The translations under genes were made by a program, and so were the position numbers. Source: Eurosta solidaginis (lineage: Eukaryota; Arthropoda; Insecta; Diptera; Tephritidae). From it: 64,000 nt of DNA. This document shows, piece by piece, positions 31,959 through 42,990 of the stretch (position 1 is its first letter; each line of letters opens with the position of its first letter). Where the stretch lies: the NCBI RefSeq assembly GCF_040869045.1, contig NC_090319.1:278477693-278541692 (forward strand), written 5' to 3'. A model generated the notes under the pieces. The model made no database searches, was not told the DNA's origin, and saw nothing but the letters and a program-made list of their open reading frames with translations.

Positions 31959-33290
31959 CCCAAAAACCGGACTATATATTTTCGAAGGATTTTGACGCGA
32001 TGAATCGAAATCTGGCCTCAAAATTGATCTATTAGCTCTGGTTTTCGAGATATCATAACCTAAAAGTTCAAAAAAACACTGTTTTTGCCCATATTTGAGG
32101 TTATGTAGCCTTGCAGATGTTTTCCTTCACCAAAATTAAAGTATGGCATCTCTAAAGACAGGTCTTCTTCTTTCAAATGGCGTTGAGTGTGCTCAAATAG
32201 CATTTTTGTTCGCTGAGATATCGCATTTTGAAATTTTCATGTTTGAGATGGTTTCTAGGGGTTAGACGATACGGGAGTTTATGGGTTAACAGTTATGTTA
32301 GTTAGCCCACTTGTGGTGTGAGATATCTAGATAAATAAGACTTATTTTAAGAAAAAAAAGATAGTAAACGCTGTCCCCAGGGTTAAGTGGATTAGCCTGC
32401 TTGCGGTATGATAGGGGTGGTTTCTAGGGGTTAGGGCTGTGTGTGACTTGGTACCCGAGGGTTAGATAGTGCAGTTATGGTGAAAAATAAAATTAAAGAA
32501 AAAAAAAACTTTTTTAAAAATAAGCTTTTATTATTTTGGTTAATAAAATTAACTAAAAAGTAAACAATAAATTGACTCTAAAGAAATATAACACTTTATA
32601 AGTTCATTGTAAGCATAAACGATAATTAGGCTTTTTCGTCTGCGACAAAAAATTCTATATTGTACATAATTATATATTTTTAACATTAAAAATTTACACC
32701 TAAATTATTAAATCTTACAGTTTATATCACAGTCTTAAAATCTTTACCGATAACTGTGTTATCGATTAATTTATCGAATTCTAACAAAGAAATATTGCAT
32801 TGTCATCGGAGTTATATATGTGTGCAAAATTTCAGCTCAATCGGTCACCGGGAAGTGTATCAAATTTAACTTGCAAGATTCCATTACAGACAACAAAAGT
32901 GAAACTAAATAAAAGCTTATAATAAGACTCAATTCATGAAAATTAGTGATCGACTATATCATGTCTATGTTATCTCAATCGATTTTGAGGTGTAGAAAAA
33001 TTTGGAAACATGAAAATTTCAAAATGCGATATGTCAGCGAAAAAAAATTATATTTTAGCAAGCTTAACGCCGTTTGAAAGAAGAAGACTTTTGTTTAAAG
33101 ATACCAACCTTTAATTTTGGTGAAAGAAAACATCTGCTAGGCTACATAACCTCAAATATGGCCAAACCTGGTGTTTTTTGCACATTTAGGTTAGGATATC
33201 TCGAAAACCAAAGCTCATAGAGCAATTCAGAGACCAGATTTGGATTCAGTGCATCATAAACCTTCGGAAATATTTAGTCTGGTTTCTAGG
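31959..33290. mobile_element. Non-coding element with 286-bp terminal inverted repeats
   Basis: 31959-32244 and 33006-33290 are inverted copies at roughly 80% by eye. Shared phrases are TTTTCGAGATATC, CCATATTTGAGGTTATGTAG, CAGATGTTTTC, TTCACCAAAATTAAAG and ATCGCATTTTGAAATTTTCA. The 760-bp centre has GTTAGCCCACTTG- and GGTTAGG-rich sequence and no ORF. Its size and structure suggest a foldback-type non-autonomous DNA element; the target duplication is not identified. Confidence 0.75.
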
Positions 33291-33299
33291 TGTGAATTT

Positions 33300-34020
33300 T
33301 GGTAAATTTTGTCGCCTGTGTTATCAAAAAAATTTACTATCGTAAAGTTATCGATTACCTTTTGAAAATATATAGCTTTATCATCGGAGCATTACCAATT
33401 TTCTATTGTGGTGTCATCAATTTTTTTGAGAAAATTATCGATTTATTATCCAAAATTATCATATTTTCTCAGTTTTCGATTTGATAACAAAAAGTTATCG
33501 ATTACTTATCGGAGGCTTTTAAATCTGTTTTCGACGTGTTATTGATTTGTTATCGATTTATTATCGAAAATTTATCGATTTTTCATCGAAAAGTTATCAA
33601 TTTGTTACTAAAAAACTATAGATTATATATAAAAAATTTTGATTTCTGATCGGAGTGCTACCAAATTTTAATCGGCGTGTTATTGATTTGCTATCGAAAA
33701 TCGTTACAAAAAATTTCCGATTTGATATCGACAAGTTATTGATTTGCTTTTTTGTTATCGGTTTGACTATTTTGTTATCAGCGCGGTATCAATTTGTTAT
33801 CGACAACGCATCCCTTGATTATGAAACAGATACAAATACAACTTTAATATAAAATCGATGGCATCTGTAAGCCGTCGATAACAAGCCGATAAGAAATCAG
33901 AAAGAAACCGTTGACTTCGAGATAGCAATGTGATAACAAAATTATAACTTGACGATGATGTTCCGGTACCGATATTAAACCGATATCAAAACAACAACTT
34001 CTCGGTATTGGTGTTCCCGA
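33300..34020. repeat. Degenerate array rich in TTATCGATTT and GATAAC
   Basis: TTATCGATT, TTATCGAAAA or TTATCG variants recur every 10-40 bp from 33340 to 33850. The inverse forms (CCGATAAC, CGATATCAAAAC) dominate after 33850. This looks like an expanded low-complexity repeat. The motif overlaps the fly DRE sequence TATCGATA, but nothing shows promoter use. Confidence 0.65.
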
Positions 34021-36040
34021 CAAGAATACCACGTGGCTCTTTCAAATTCGTGAAGCTTTTTGTTTCTTGTAAAGTTACCGCCTTTGGGTAGAAACGCTGT
34101 ATCAGAGATCACATCGTCACTCTTTATATCAAGGCCATAACTCGACGCGGCACAGAGTAACACAGACTTATTGCAAGAGTAGCAGCAAAGTGATATATTC
34201 ACCTGAAAATGTTAACGAGGCTCGGCATATGAATACACTTTCAGTTGAATATCTCAACGGTCAAGTATTTCGACATATAACTAATCTTAAGCGTCTATAT
34301 ATTGGAAATATGGAATGCAGTATGGGCTTCCAGCGTGCATAACGGGCTTAATGAAGTGTATCAAACTGCTTAACTCGGAGGCACCTAGCTCAACTTGTAG
34401 CAGCTCATGACTTTGCAGGAGCCGAAGAGGTCCTTTCTCACCTGCATCTTTTCAATATATCAATCGTAATTTGTTCAACGAGTCTAATGATAGATGAGCA
34501 TGATTGTAGTGTGCGGAGTTTGAAGAAGTTTCTGACGTTTCTCGCTTTCCTTCTTGCTAATAATTGCTGCGTTAGACTGGGTGTGCAACTGGTAAATAAA
34601 TGAACTTCTCTCTTGATCTTTAATAAGAAAAAATTAACAGCAGAGGATCTATAAGATTTTCTTGATGTATGGCTCGGAATTCATGAACGCTTTAATGAGA
34701 TAACCCTTGAAGTATTCAAAGTAAGATCACCGGAATAATTATGGTACTTCCTGTAATTCCAGAAGGATTTATCTGGGAAATAAATGTAGAGATTACGAGA
34801 AAGAACTTCCATCGACGCCACAACCTGGCAGCTGAAAAATAGTGGGACCTCTATAGACTAGAAGAACAAATAAAGAAAGACGTTATATCTGTTGGTTTTT
34901 CCAATCCCGTTATCGCTAAAATAGATTGTGTGGCGTGCTTTACTGCGAAATAGCGAAAATCTCCTTCTTTTTTGTAAATTGGATGTATGAGCTTGTACAA
35001 GCTGGCGGCAATAAACCCATCGCCGTTCACAAACCAAACACTACTTAATTTTTTTTTTTTAATTATCTTTTGTCTAATATCTATAAATAGAAACAATTAA
35101 GTACTCCATGATAATGCAGCTATGTGAAAAACTTTATTGCCAATTTAGGTAGCTGCTCCTGAGGCCATTAAATTTCCATCAGTGGCGCCACAGGTTGAAT
35201 GTCAATGTCAATGCACATAAGTGCTTAACTTATAAGTGTCTACACATACATACGTAGGTGTCATATCCAGTTCTTCTATGATGCATTTCTTTTGGGGACG
35301 TATTTCACAAAAGCCCACTATGTGAAAACACTACTTCTTTTATAATCAACCATCATTACCTGTGGTATGATGCAATAAATCCGACAGGTGAAGTAAATGT
35401 TACAAAATAGAGTCACATTTGACAATATTCGCTCCCATAAATTTAAGTGTTGCTTATTGATGTATGTACAGCATTGATTTCTCCAATACCATAAAAAAAT
35501 ACTACATAAATATTTTCTGAAATTTGAAGTTATGTGCAGGAAAATAATGCCTGCGGTCTGCATTTCCTTTTATGGGAATGTTTATTTCCTTTTCCTGAGA
35601 GGAAATGGAAAAGTTTAAGTCAACGTAACTGAATATCTGGATATTTAGAGTATCACACTTCAGGGTAGTCCACAACTAAGGAATGCGGAAACATACTGCT
35701 GACGTCAATGAGATGCTTGACGATCTGCAACAATAACATGAAGTTGCGTATAAGTATCTGATAGGCTTGTAATACGAAAATTCGATATTGACGGTAAACG
35801 ATCCCAAGTCCCAACATTTATCTATATAAACCAAGTGTTGAGGTAGACTCATTGAGCAGAAAGAAAGTGGCTGGTGTAAAAATATATAGCATCAGAGGTT
35901 TTACAACAAAGATGCTTCCACAAATCAAAGCTAATAGATTTGCCTTATTCCAAAAAAAAGCGTTGGCTTATCAGAACTTTATTTTAAACAGCTCTGGTTA
36001 ACCGCTGGAAACGCTAATACAAACATTAATTACTCCCAGA
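34021..36040. other. Unassigned 2-kb stretch
   Basis: No supported ORF, terminal repeats or tandem array. Short stretches around 34540-34840 have a more gene-like base composition but carry many stops in all frames. They may be very old element remains. Confidence 0.35.
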
Positions 36041-36147
36041 CATTGTTCTGAATTTCTCTATCTATCCACCTGCCTCTTCTCTTACCATCCCCCCGCTCTC
36101 TTCTTTTCTCTCCCTTTCTCACTGTCTAGGTTAACCTTAATCGGTTC

Positions 36148-37147
36148 CAGTGTTGCCAGGTTAGCCTTTTCGAGGCTAGATTTAGCATTTTTTTTTTGCC
36201 TTTAGCCTCGAAATTTTGGGTTTAGCTTCGTGACTTTTTTCTGGCCTTTTTTACTCCGAATGTATTTTTAAAAATTTCTAAAATAAAATAATTTCAATAG
36301 TTCCTGTGAACACCTAATAATATAAGTTCTCTACAAAAGATTAATTCTTTTTCTGCTGAAAATTCGTTGAAAATTTCAAATTTCTTACTTTGAAAAAGAG
36401 AAGTATAGTTATTCTTCAAGTCAAATAGCATTAATAGAGCTGCAGTGGCGAAAACTTATAACTATACAATGGAAAAATGTACACTCCACCATGGAATATT
36501 GGTCGGAAGTCCGAGAACATAAAAATGCATTAAACGAACCTCCTTTTTTAGAACTTGTCGAATTCATATTTAGTTTTTTAGTATTACCCCTCAGTAACGC
36601 GGAGGTTGAAAGAATTTTTAGTGGCATGAAAATTCTGAAAACTAAATTAAGGAACAAACTAAAAATTAAAATGCTTAATGCGCTGCTTAATATTAGATGC
36701 TCGTTAAAACGCCTATCTAAATGTTGTAATGACTTTGAAATTACCGATGATCTCATATCTATGGTAAATAGCCAAACTTTATACCCAGACTTAAGCTCTT
36801 CTGATTCTTCAGACGGGGAATATTTTATATAAATAATTAGTTTGTAATATTTTTCTTATGTATATACACATATGCAATCATTTAAAGTACTTCCATGTGC
36901 TAGTCAAGGAAAATGTGTTTGACATGTTTTGAAACAGGAAGTTATGCTTAAGTTATATTTATAAGTTTTTATTTACAAATATGTAAACTAAAAAATAAAA
37001 AAAAATTTATCAATTAACCAAAAAATTTAATGAATTAACGAAAAAATTTCTGGCCTTTTTTTAGCTTCTTTTTTTTCTAAATTTAGCCTTTTCTAACCTT
37101 TTTTTTGCCAATCTAGCTTCTTTTTTTTGCATCACCTGGCAACACTG
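36148..37147 (+). mobile_element. hAT element, internally deleted, 1000 bp, with 8-bp target duplication
   Basis: The ends CAGTGTTGCCAGGT (36148-36161) and ACCTGGCAACACTG (37134-37147) are exact inverses. ATCGGTTC flanks both sides (36140-36147 and 37148-37155). The subterminal regions are rich in TTAGCCTTTT/GGCTAAA motifs. It keeps only the end of a transposase gene. Confidence 0.93.
36491..36832 (+). pseudogene. hAT transposase, C-terminal dimerisation domain only
   Basis: A 113-codon open frame with the hAT dimerisation signature FLVLPLSNAEVERIFSGM followed by KLRNKLKIKMLNALLNIR. A full hAT transposase has 500 or more residues with a BED finger and a split RNase H-like catalytic core. None of that is present, so this is the last part left after internal deletion. 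It ends in a Ser/Asp-rich tail and a stop. The piece might still be transcribed, but it cannot transpose DNA. Confidence 0.85.
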
Positions 37148-37450
37148 ATCGGTTCATTCAATTTCCCAGTATCTTTAACTCTTCCCTAAATTTTCCCCCT
37201 TTTTCTCTTAATCTCCCCGCTCTTGCTTTTATCCAGGTCTACCTCTCACGATTACTATTAATTTTATCTATACTCTCAATCTTCCTATTAAGCTCTTTTT
37301 ACTATCTTATCTCAATACATTATCCTTATTCTTACTTTTACTCTCACTCTTCCTCGCGTCCTTTGCTTGTCCGGCTTCCCTCCAACTTCTTCTACTTTTT
37401 CATTCCTTGTCTTCAGCTTTCTCTTCACTTTTCTATCATGTCCCCACTTC

Positions 37451-38109
37451 CAATGTGATGATATATCGACTTGGGCTTTTTTTCGCTCATAACATTACTA
37501 AAGTAGTAGAAAAGTAGCAAAGTAGTATCAACAATTTTCTCCCCCTAGTACATCCAAATTCATTACCGGATTATAAGGGCCGTCAAATTTTTTGTTGTTG
37601 TACTACTAACTTCACCTGTCTGGTTATATGGCGCCATGTACTTGTGGGAAACAACTCTTAAACGAAAGTAAAGCATTTTTCGGTACTTTTACGTATTAAA
37701 TATTTCAATATGATTTAAAGCATTATGTTCACGCTGACGTTAACAAAGAGATAAATAGCGTGCTTGAGAGCACTTACGAGTGGAACTAAACGGAGAGAAG
37801 TAGTCACACTAAGCGAGATGCTTTACTTTATTTAAGGCTGAATTGGTGTATCGCACGAACCCATTTAAAGTTGAAGGTGCTATGTTTCAGTTGTTTATTC
37901 AAAATTACATTTAGACCGATAGCGTATGCAAAATCAAAAATAAGCATGTGTTTGTATGAGACACCAAAAAACACCGGATTTTTTTTTTCTTTCAAATTTC
38001 TTTTTTTTTCGGTACGTTGAGGTGTCATATATTTAAAATATATTGGCGTTGAAAATCGGTAGTCACAGCAATTCGAAATGCCTTAGAAGAACGTACTTTG
38101 ATATTTAGT
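37451..38109. other. Unassigned; possibly one flank of the Tc1 remnant
   Basis: No genes or clear terminal repeats. The right part may be 3' flank of the Tc1-type element that follows on the minus strand. Confidence 0.35.
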
Positions 38110-38700
38110 TTAGTACCACGTATGATAACCTTCAAGATGATTTTCCATAGATGCAATTGGTTTTAGAGCGGCTTCGCGTGGTATCTTATGCCTTTCTTTG
38201 ACAAGAGTTGTTTTTAAATGGCTTATCTTACTAATGTGCCTTTGCCATGTAGCCGAGTCTAAAATTGACCACAAAATTTCAATGACATTTAAAGCGAGAG
38301 ATTGTGGAAGTGGATTCATGAGGCGTGGACAGTCCATATTACCCATGCCTGCACAATCCCGTATTTGTGTTAAGGGTCTTTGTCTGGGTTATTGCAGAAT
38401 CAATCACGTACACCTAACAAACAAATTGTCTTTTCGTAAGGTTAAATACAAATTTTTTGTCATTGTGCCATCAAAGAAAGTTGTTTTGCCAACCCCAAAG
38501 GCAGCCAAGTAGGCCAAAACCATCACACTTCTACCGCCATACCATACACTTGTCTTCAAATTTTTATTTTTGTGCCCTGAAATTGCTTTTTGAGCTCTGT
38601 ATTTGCTTAACACCACACATTTCAGTCATGCCATATAAGCCAAATATATAAAATTTTGATTCAGAGATGATACATGTGGTGTAAAGCTATATATAAAACA
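38110..38700 (-). pseudogene. Tc1-type transposase remnant
   Basis: On the minus strand, 38616-38404 reads a stretch with SVMVLAYLAAFGVGK, FFDGTMTKNLYLTLR and KDNL. After a stop and frame change, 38346-38110 reads PLPQSLALNVIEILWSIL and KTTLVKERHKIPREAALK. SPDLNxIExLW is the last catalytic block of Tc1/mariner DDE transposases; here it is worn to QSLALNVIEILW, keeping the Glu. The middle Asp block (QQDNDPKH type) is lost. No terminal inverted repeats were found. The element is dead. Confidence 0.75.
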
Positions 38701-39307
38701 GCCATCGAGTAAATTGAATGTCGGGAAGCTCGCGAGCTTTACGAGTAAATCGAGACTTGAGAAATTCTCAAGAAGGAGAGACACGCGAGGAACTTCTTCT
38801 CGAGTAAGTTCTAATTAATGGTCGGAGCTATATCATGCAGACCACAAGAAACTATGTAATCTAAAATAGATCTAGCATGATCTTCAAAGCAGTGTTTGCA
38901 TTTACTACTCCAGAGAAGCAGTAGTAATGAATAGTATACTCTGCTACTGCACCGCCTATGAACAAGAACAGAGCAAAGAGCAGAGCTGTAGCAAAAAAAA
39001 TTATAACATTTTGTATGCTCTGCTACGAGCTACATTATGTTTTAGAGTGGAGCAAATGGCAGAATAAAAACTCCAAACGAAATGCTAGCAGGTACTGAAG
39101 GAAATTCAAATGTCAACATTTTACATTATGAGTGCCCCTCTCATTTTTCGACCAATCATTCTTCTACGTTTCGGGAGCCATGACAAGAAGCTGTGTTGGA
39201 AAGAATAAGACCAACACAATAAAATTAGATAAAAAATATCGCATGCTTCAGAAATGTATCTCGAAAATCACCACCGTAAGTAGCATTGTAGTTTTTCTTT
39301 AGTATAT
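38701..39307. other. Unassigned; AGCTCGCGAG-rich patch at left
   Basis: 38720-38815 resembles 22790-22885 (GAAGCTCGCGAG, TACGAG, TCGAGA, then TCTAATTAA), perhaps a dispersed repeat. Otherwise nothing is recognised. Confidence 0.4.
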
Positions 39308-39443
39308 ATCGCGGGTTCGAATCGAGCTCAAGGCCTAACAATAATTATTTTATCATTATTGTTTTTATGATAAATTTTTTCTTCACAATAATAATGATAA
39401 AATAATTATTGTTAGGCCTTGAGCTCAATTCGAACCCGCGATC
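39308..39443. repeat. Hairpin of two facing MITE ends (about 55-bp arms)
   Basis: GCGGGTTCGAATCGAGCTCA and AAGGCCTAACAATAATTATT (39308-39362) are mirrored at 39387-39443 with one substitution. The same end is present at 39820-39860 and, as a pair, in the MITE at 45459-45875. It is an extreme internal-deletion form joined to the next copy. Confidence 0.8.
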
Positions 39444-39893
39444 TTACAAATCAGTAGGCCGATATAACAACAAAACTTGTTAATAAAATATGACACTATG
39501 GCAGCATTGCCATCAAACAAGTCCAATTTTCACATTCATTCTGCAACAGATGTCGCAGTGTTGTAAATATCAGTTGGCAAGAACCAGAATAGAAGTAGGA
39601 ATAATGAGGACAAACAAAAAAACCGCTGTGATAGCCGAATGGTTGTAGCAGCGGCGCCTAAACGTTGCCGATGAAGGAATTTTGCAGTTCCCGAAATGGA
39701 TCTATACAATGAGCTTTGGCAGTTGTCTAAATTTGTTTCTTTCTTCTATTCTAATTTAATAATTTTTTCAATTAAGAAATAATTTATCATAACAATAATA
39801 ATGATAAAATAATTAATGTTAGGCCTTGAGCTCGATTCGAACCCGCGATCTTACAAATCAGTAGGCCGATACAACAACAAAAATTGTAAATAT
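39444..39893. mobile_element. MITE copy lacking its own left end
   Basis: This is the reverse complement of the interior and one end of the 45459-45875 element. Shared phrases are CTGTGATAGCCGAATGGTTG, GGAATTTTGCAGTTCCCGAA, TGGATCTATACAA and TTGGCAGTTGTC, followed by AATGTTAGGCCTTGAGCTC. Its left end is replaced by the hairpin at 39308-39443. Confidence 0.75.
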
Positions 39894-40364
39894 CTATCTA
39901 AAGAAATAACCTAAAGATTTAAGAAAAAAAACGTAGTTTTTAGCCATAGTACGTCGTCACTTGTCGCCCATTCATGCATGAAATGCTGATGTCACCAATA
40001 GAGCTTTTAAGCAGTAGACAGACAATTCAAAATTCTGAAAATGCAAATTTGTAAGAGTTCAGATCTTTTGTAAATATTTAAAAAGTAAGTATCCAATGAA
40101 GTTTTCCACCTTATGCAGCTTTCTAATTATATTATTTATTAGCTCAGTAATTGAATAATTTTTTAAAACCCACTTCTTTTCTTATATAACAAAATTTATT
40201 TTGCATAAAGATTTTTTAAAATAATATAATAACAAATAAATTGTATAGCTAATACTTTCGATAGCTGTCAGATATAGAGCCCATACATTGGTGGCAACAA
40301 CAAATTAGTTGGCTTATTTGTTACCCACTCACTTGAATCGAAAGTAGCATGACCCACCAGAAAA
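39894..40364. other. Unassigned AT-rich stretch
   Basis: No genes or placed repeats. It is the left flank of the Penelope-like insertion. Confidence 0.4.
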
Positions 40365-40439
40365 ATAGTATTAAAATAAATTGTATTTTTTGGCGACCTT
40401 ATTCTTCAAATAACTATCTTATTTAGCTGGCTCGAGGTC

Positions 40440-41354
40440 ACCCTCAACAATTTTGACAAGAATATAAAATTTACTGTAGAAGTAGAAAATAACGGAAAAT
40501 TAGCTTATTTAGACTCTGAAATAAACAGAGAAGGCAATCGACTAAAACTTAAGTGGTATAAGAAAGAAATAGCTTCAGGACGAATTATAAATTTTAATTC
40601 TAAGCATCCCAAATCCATGATTATAAATACAGCATTGGGCTGTATACGGAAAATGCTACTTACCTCAGACGAAGTGTACCACAAGGAAATAAAGAAAGAA
40701 ATAGTCATATTGTTAAGAAATAATGATTTTCCTAAACACACAATAAGAAGGTTAATCAAAAAAGCTAAATTGCCAAATAACACACAAAAACCCGGAAAAC
40801 CATTAAATTTTAAGTCGCTGGCCTATGTACCTCAATTATCAGAACGTTTGGCTAAATCTGATTGTTACAACAAGGATAACACAAAAATAGCACATAAGCC
40901 GTCTAATACTGTAAAACAATTTTTCAATAAAACGAAGTCAACTATACCAAATATGGACAAAAGCAACGTTGTGTATAAAATTCCCTGCAAAGGCAAGGTT
41001 GAGGAAGCTTGCAATAGTATTTATGTCGGTAAAACTAAGTCCAAACTAAAAACAAGGCTATCACAACATAAATCCGATCTAAAACAATGCCATCAACAAA
41101 ATAACCAGAAAACAGCACTCACGGCACACTGTGCAGCTAGTGGGCACATACCTAACTTTGACGAGACCAAAATACTGCAACAAGAACAACACTACAGTAA
41201 ACGATTCACTCTTGAAATGCTACACATTATCAACGTACCGACTAACATACGACTCAACTTTAAGAGCGACGTGGACAATTCCGCGCATATATACAAACAC
41301 TTGCTTAGAGGAAGACAGTACCATACTCCACGTCACACAGGGCAGACGTGCTAA
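40440..41354 (+). pseudogene. Penelope-like RT C-terminus plus GIY-YIG endonuclease
   Basis: One open frame of about 300 codons. The first part (LAYLDSEINRE, LKWYKKEIASGRIINFNSKH) is the C-terminal side of a Penelope-like RT; the palm with its catalytic Asp residues is missing. The linker contains AYVPQLSERL and KQFFNKTKS. The last third is a GIY-YIG nuclease: NVVYKIPCKG, SIYVGKTKSKLKTRLSQHK and a CAASGH stretch, then the end at TGA 41352. GIY, YIG and the following Arg/His positions look conserved (Y-K-I and Y-V-G forms). Without the palm it cannot reverse-transcribe, yet the frame has no stop, so truncation is recent. Confidence 0.85.
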
Positions 41355-41450
41355 GAAACGTATGTACAGATGTAAAATGATACAAATTTTTTGTGATAAT
41401 TTGTTAATTGTTTATTTATTATTATTTTTGTTTTTATTAGTTTTTAACCC

Positions 41451-41480
41451 CGATGACGATTGCCGCAGAGCAGTCGAAAT
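41451..41480 (+). ncRNA. Hammerhead-like motif of the Penelope-like element
   Basis: CCGATGA is followed by C, a 6-bp stem GATTGC/GCAGTC (one G-U pair) with loop CGCAGA, then GAAAT. Hammerhead ribozyme motifs are known in ends of Penelope-like elements. Here the core CTGATGA has a C for T and the cleavage triplet is not evident, so activity is unlikely. Confidence 0.5.
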
Positions 41481-41644
41481 ATATTGGTTGAGAAAAAAGA
41501 AAAAATCATCAACGGTGTTTTATTTTACAACACAGACCTCGAGCCAGCTAAATAAGATAGTATTAAAATAAATTAAAACTATTTTGTAACCGCAAAAATG
41601 CAACAAAAAATGTATTACATATGTTTTTACAAAATCAAACATAT

Positions 41645-41842
41645 TTATATTAGCGATTGTCTTTCTCTTATCTGATTTCTTGTTTTTTTCTTTTCTTGTA
41701 TTTGCTCACAACTAATTGGTGATTTTGTTTTTTGAAGTTCAGGTTCAAAAACAGGAAACGTGCAACTGCAACTGGCAGCAAGTGCAACTGTGTGAGACAG
41801 CAACACAATAAGACAAAAGACAATAAGCGGGCGCAGCAACAT
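41645..41842 (-). CDS. Candidate 65-residue secreted peptide
   Basis: ATG at 41842-41840, stop TAA at 41645. The first 24 residues form a textbook signal peptide: a short Arg-containing start, a long Leu/Ile/Val core (LIVFCLIVLL) and a small-residue end ALAAS. The mature part starts CSCTFPVFEPELQ and is otherwise Lys/Gln/Glu-rich with one further Cys. I do not recognise the family. The frame is open upstream without another ATG (from about 41902), so this start is the first one. It lies just outside the Penelope-like insertion, whose right edge is about 70 bp away. It could be a chance ORF, and no polyadenylation signal was seen. Confidence 0.35.
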   Translation of the reverse strand: MLLRPLIVFCLIVLLSHTVALAASCSCTFPVFEPELQKTKSPISCEQIQEKKKTRNQIRERQSLI

Positions 41843-41902
41843 TGCAATCACTTTTGCTTTATGCAGACAATCGGGTTTCCATAAACCGTTAGTTGTTGGC
41901 AA

Positions 41903-42834
41903 GTGGCATGTGGCATGTTACTTTTTTGCTGTTCACTATACGCCGTATATCACATGCCGCATGCCACACGCCGCATATCAACTATTAACTGGGCCCATGC
42001 ACTGCTTTCTAAGGCCGTTTTTTTTATATTGGTTGTCTAACTCAAATATAACCAGCCAGCTGGTTGAAGTTTTGTGTCTGCGCTCTATTGAAGGCGCTAC
42101 AGGATGAGCTACGCGCAAATGCGGAACAATTTTGTTTTTTCGTTCGCTTTTTGCGCGAGTCGCGTCACATTGGTTGGTGCAATCATTTATGTTTGTGTAT
42201 ATGTAAGGACAAGTGGCACTAACAAGTGGTAGCTCGAGTGGTAACTAAAGAGAGTGCCAACATTATTCCATTCAATGCTGGAAACGTTTTTATACCCAGT
42301 TTTGATATCAATAGCAACTACTTTTCTATGGCAGGCAGTTTGAAGTGGTGCAGATGCTTCCACCGCCTTAAGGAGCCACTAACCATTCATGCGAGCGCCA
42401 AGAATTGAGTTACCAGCGATAATGTTAGGACCGGCACATGATGTTACCTGGGTGCGTCCTCAATTTTAGAGCTACAGCTAGCTCATAGCACCTTAATACG
42501 TGCCGTCTACTATCAAGAGAGGGCGAATGTTAATCTTTTTAACGGAGTGAAAACAGAATCCGAAGCGACTGTGGCGAGCCCACTTGTTTGAGAAATTTAC
42601 GCCTTAAATGGTTAGATCCTTAGTTTTGGTATCAGCGACGTCTCAACAGCGCGGTGGCATTAAAGGCTATCATGTCTACGAATAATTCTGCAAGAAGAGA
42701 CAGTGTTTTAGAGCATGCTTCTAGGAGCATGACATTGACGATTCCATATTCTAATATGGGGGCAATGCCAAAACTCAGATAAGAGGTTTAACCAATAGCA
42801 CCACTATCGAAGATGGAGTATTTGGAGTTAAAGG
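41903..42834. other. Unassigned; CATGCCGCATGCCAC-type short repeats at left
   Basis: 41890-41985 has repeated GGCATGT/GCCGCAT motifs. 42110-42180 is GC-richer (TTTTTGCGCGAGTCGCGTCA) and might be promoter-like for the minus-strand peptide, which is speculative. No other features are seen. Confidence 0.35.
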
Positions 42835-42990
42835 GTTGAGTAGATTAACCATTTCAAGGGATTTCCAGCGCAATTTATAGGTTCTCGAAACCAATTTTTA
42901 ACCATACCTTTGTTGAATACTGTTCACTTTGAAGGCAAAGTTTTGGCGACCGCAAGAACCTCACCAAAGGGGGAAGATTTCTGAATCCGC
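42835..42990 (+). repeat. Second, diverged copy of the 26.6-27.1 kb repeat
   Basis: GGGATTTCCAGCGCAATTTA, TAGGTTCTC, CCAATTTTTAACC and TTTTGGCGACCGC align in order with GGAGTTTCCAGCGCAATATA and the following sequence at about 26725-26820. Only the middle part of the repeat is recognisable. Confidence 0.6.

Larger units (their letters stand above)
36041..37450. repeat. Pyrimidine-rich tract split by the hAT element
   Basis: 36050-36139 and 37156-37450 are strongly C/T-biased (CTCTCTTCTTTTCTCTCC, CTTCCCTCCAACTTCTTC). Without the 1000-bp hAT insertion they form one tract of about 385 bp. The complementary purine-rich form occurs at 22165-22285, 31680-31780 and 44570-44900. Confidence 0.6.
40365..41574 (+). 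mobile_element. Penelope-like element, 5'-truncated, with inverted 3'-end copy at its left
   Basis: The direct repeat ATAGTATTAAAATAAATT flanks the element (40365-40382 and 41557-41574). Just inside, 40413-40439 is an exact inverted copy of 41535-41561 (27 bp, containing CTGGCTCGAGG). Penelope-like elements often carry such an inverted piece of their 3' end at the 5' side. Between lie the end of the RT gene and a GIY-YIG endonuclease, then a hammerhead-like motif. The long direct repeat is plausible as a target duplication, but its inner edge overlaps the inverted repeat. Confidence 0.85.

Noticed and set aside
39838..39860. tRNA gene suggested by GGTTCGAATC and by AGCCGAATGG at 39634
   Set aside because: The two tRNA-box-like motifs are on opposite strands or wrongly spaced, the supposed T-arm does not pair, and the sequence recurs as a MITE end. 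No cloverleaf can be drawn.
41645..41842. TIMP family membership of the small secreted peptide
   Set aside because: Only the Cys-x-Cys after the signal peptide agrees; the following P-x-H-P of TIMPs is absent.
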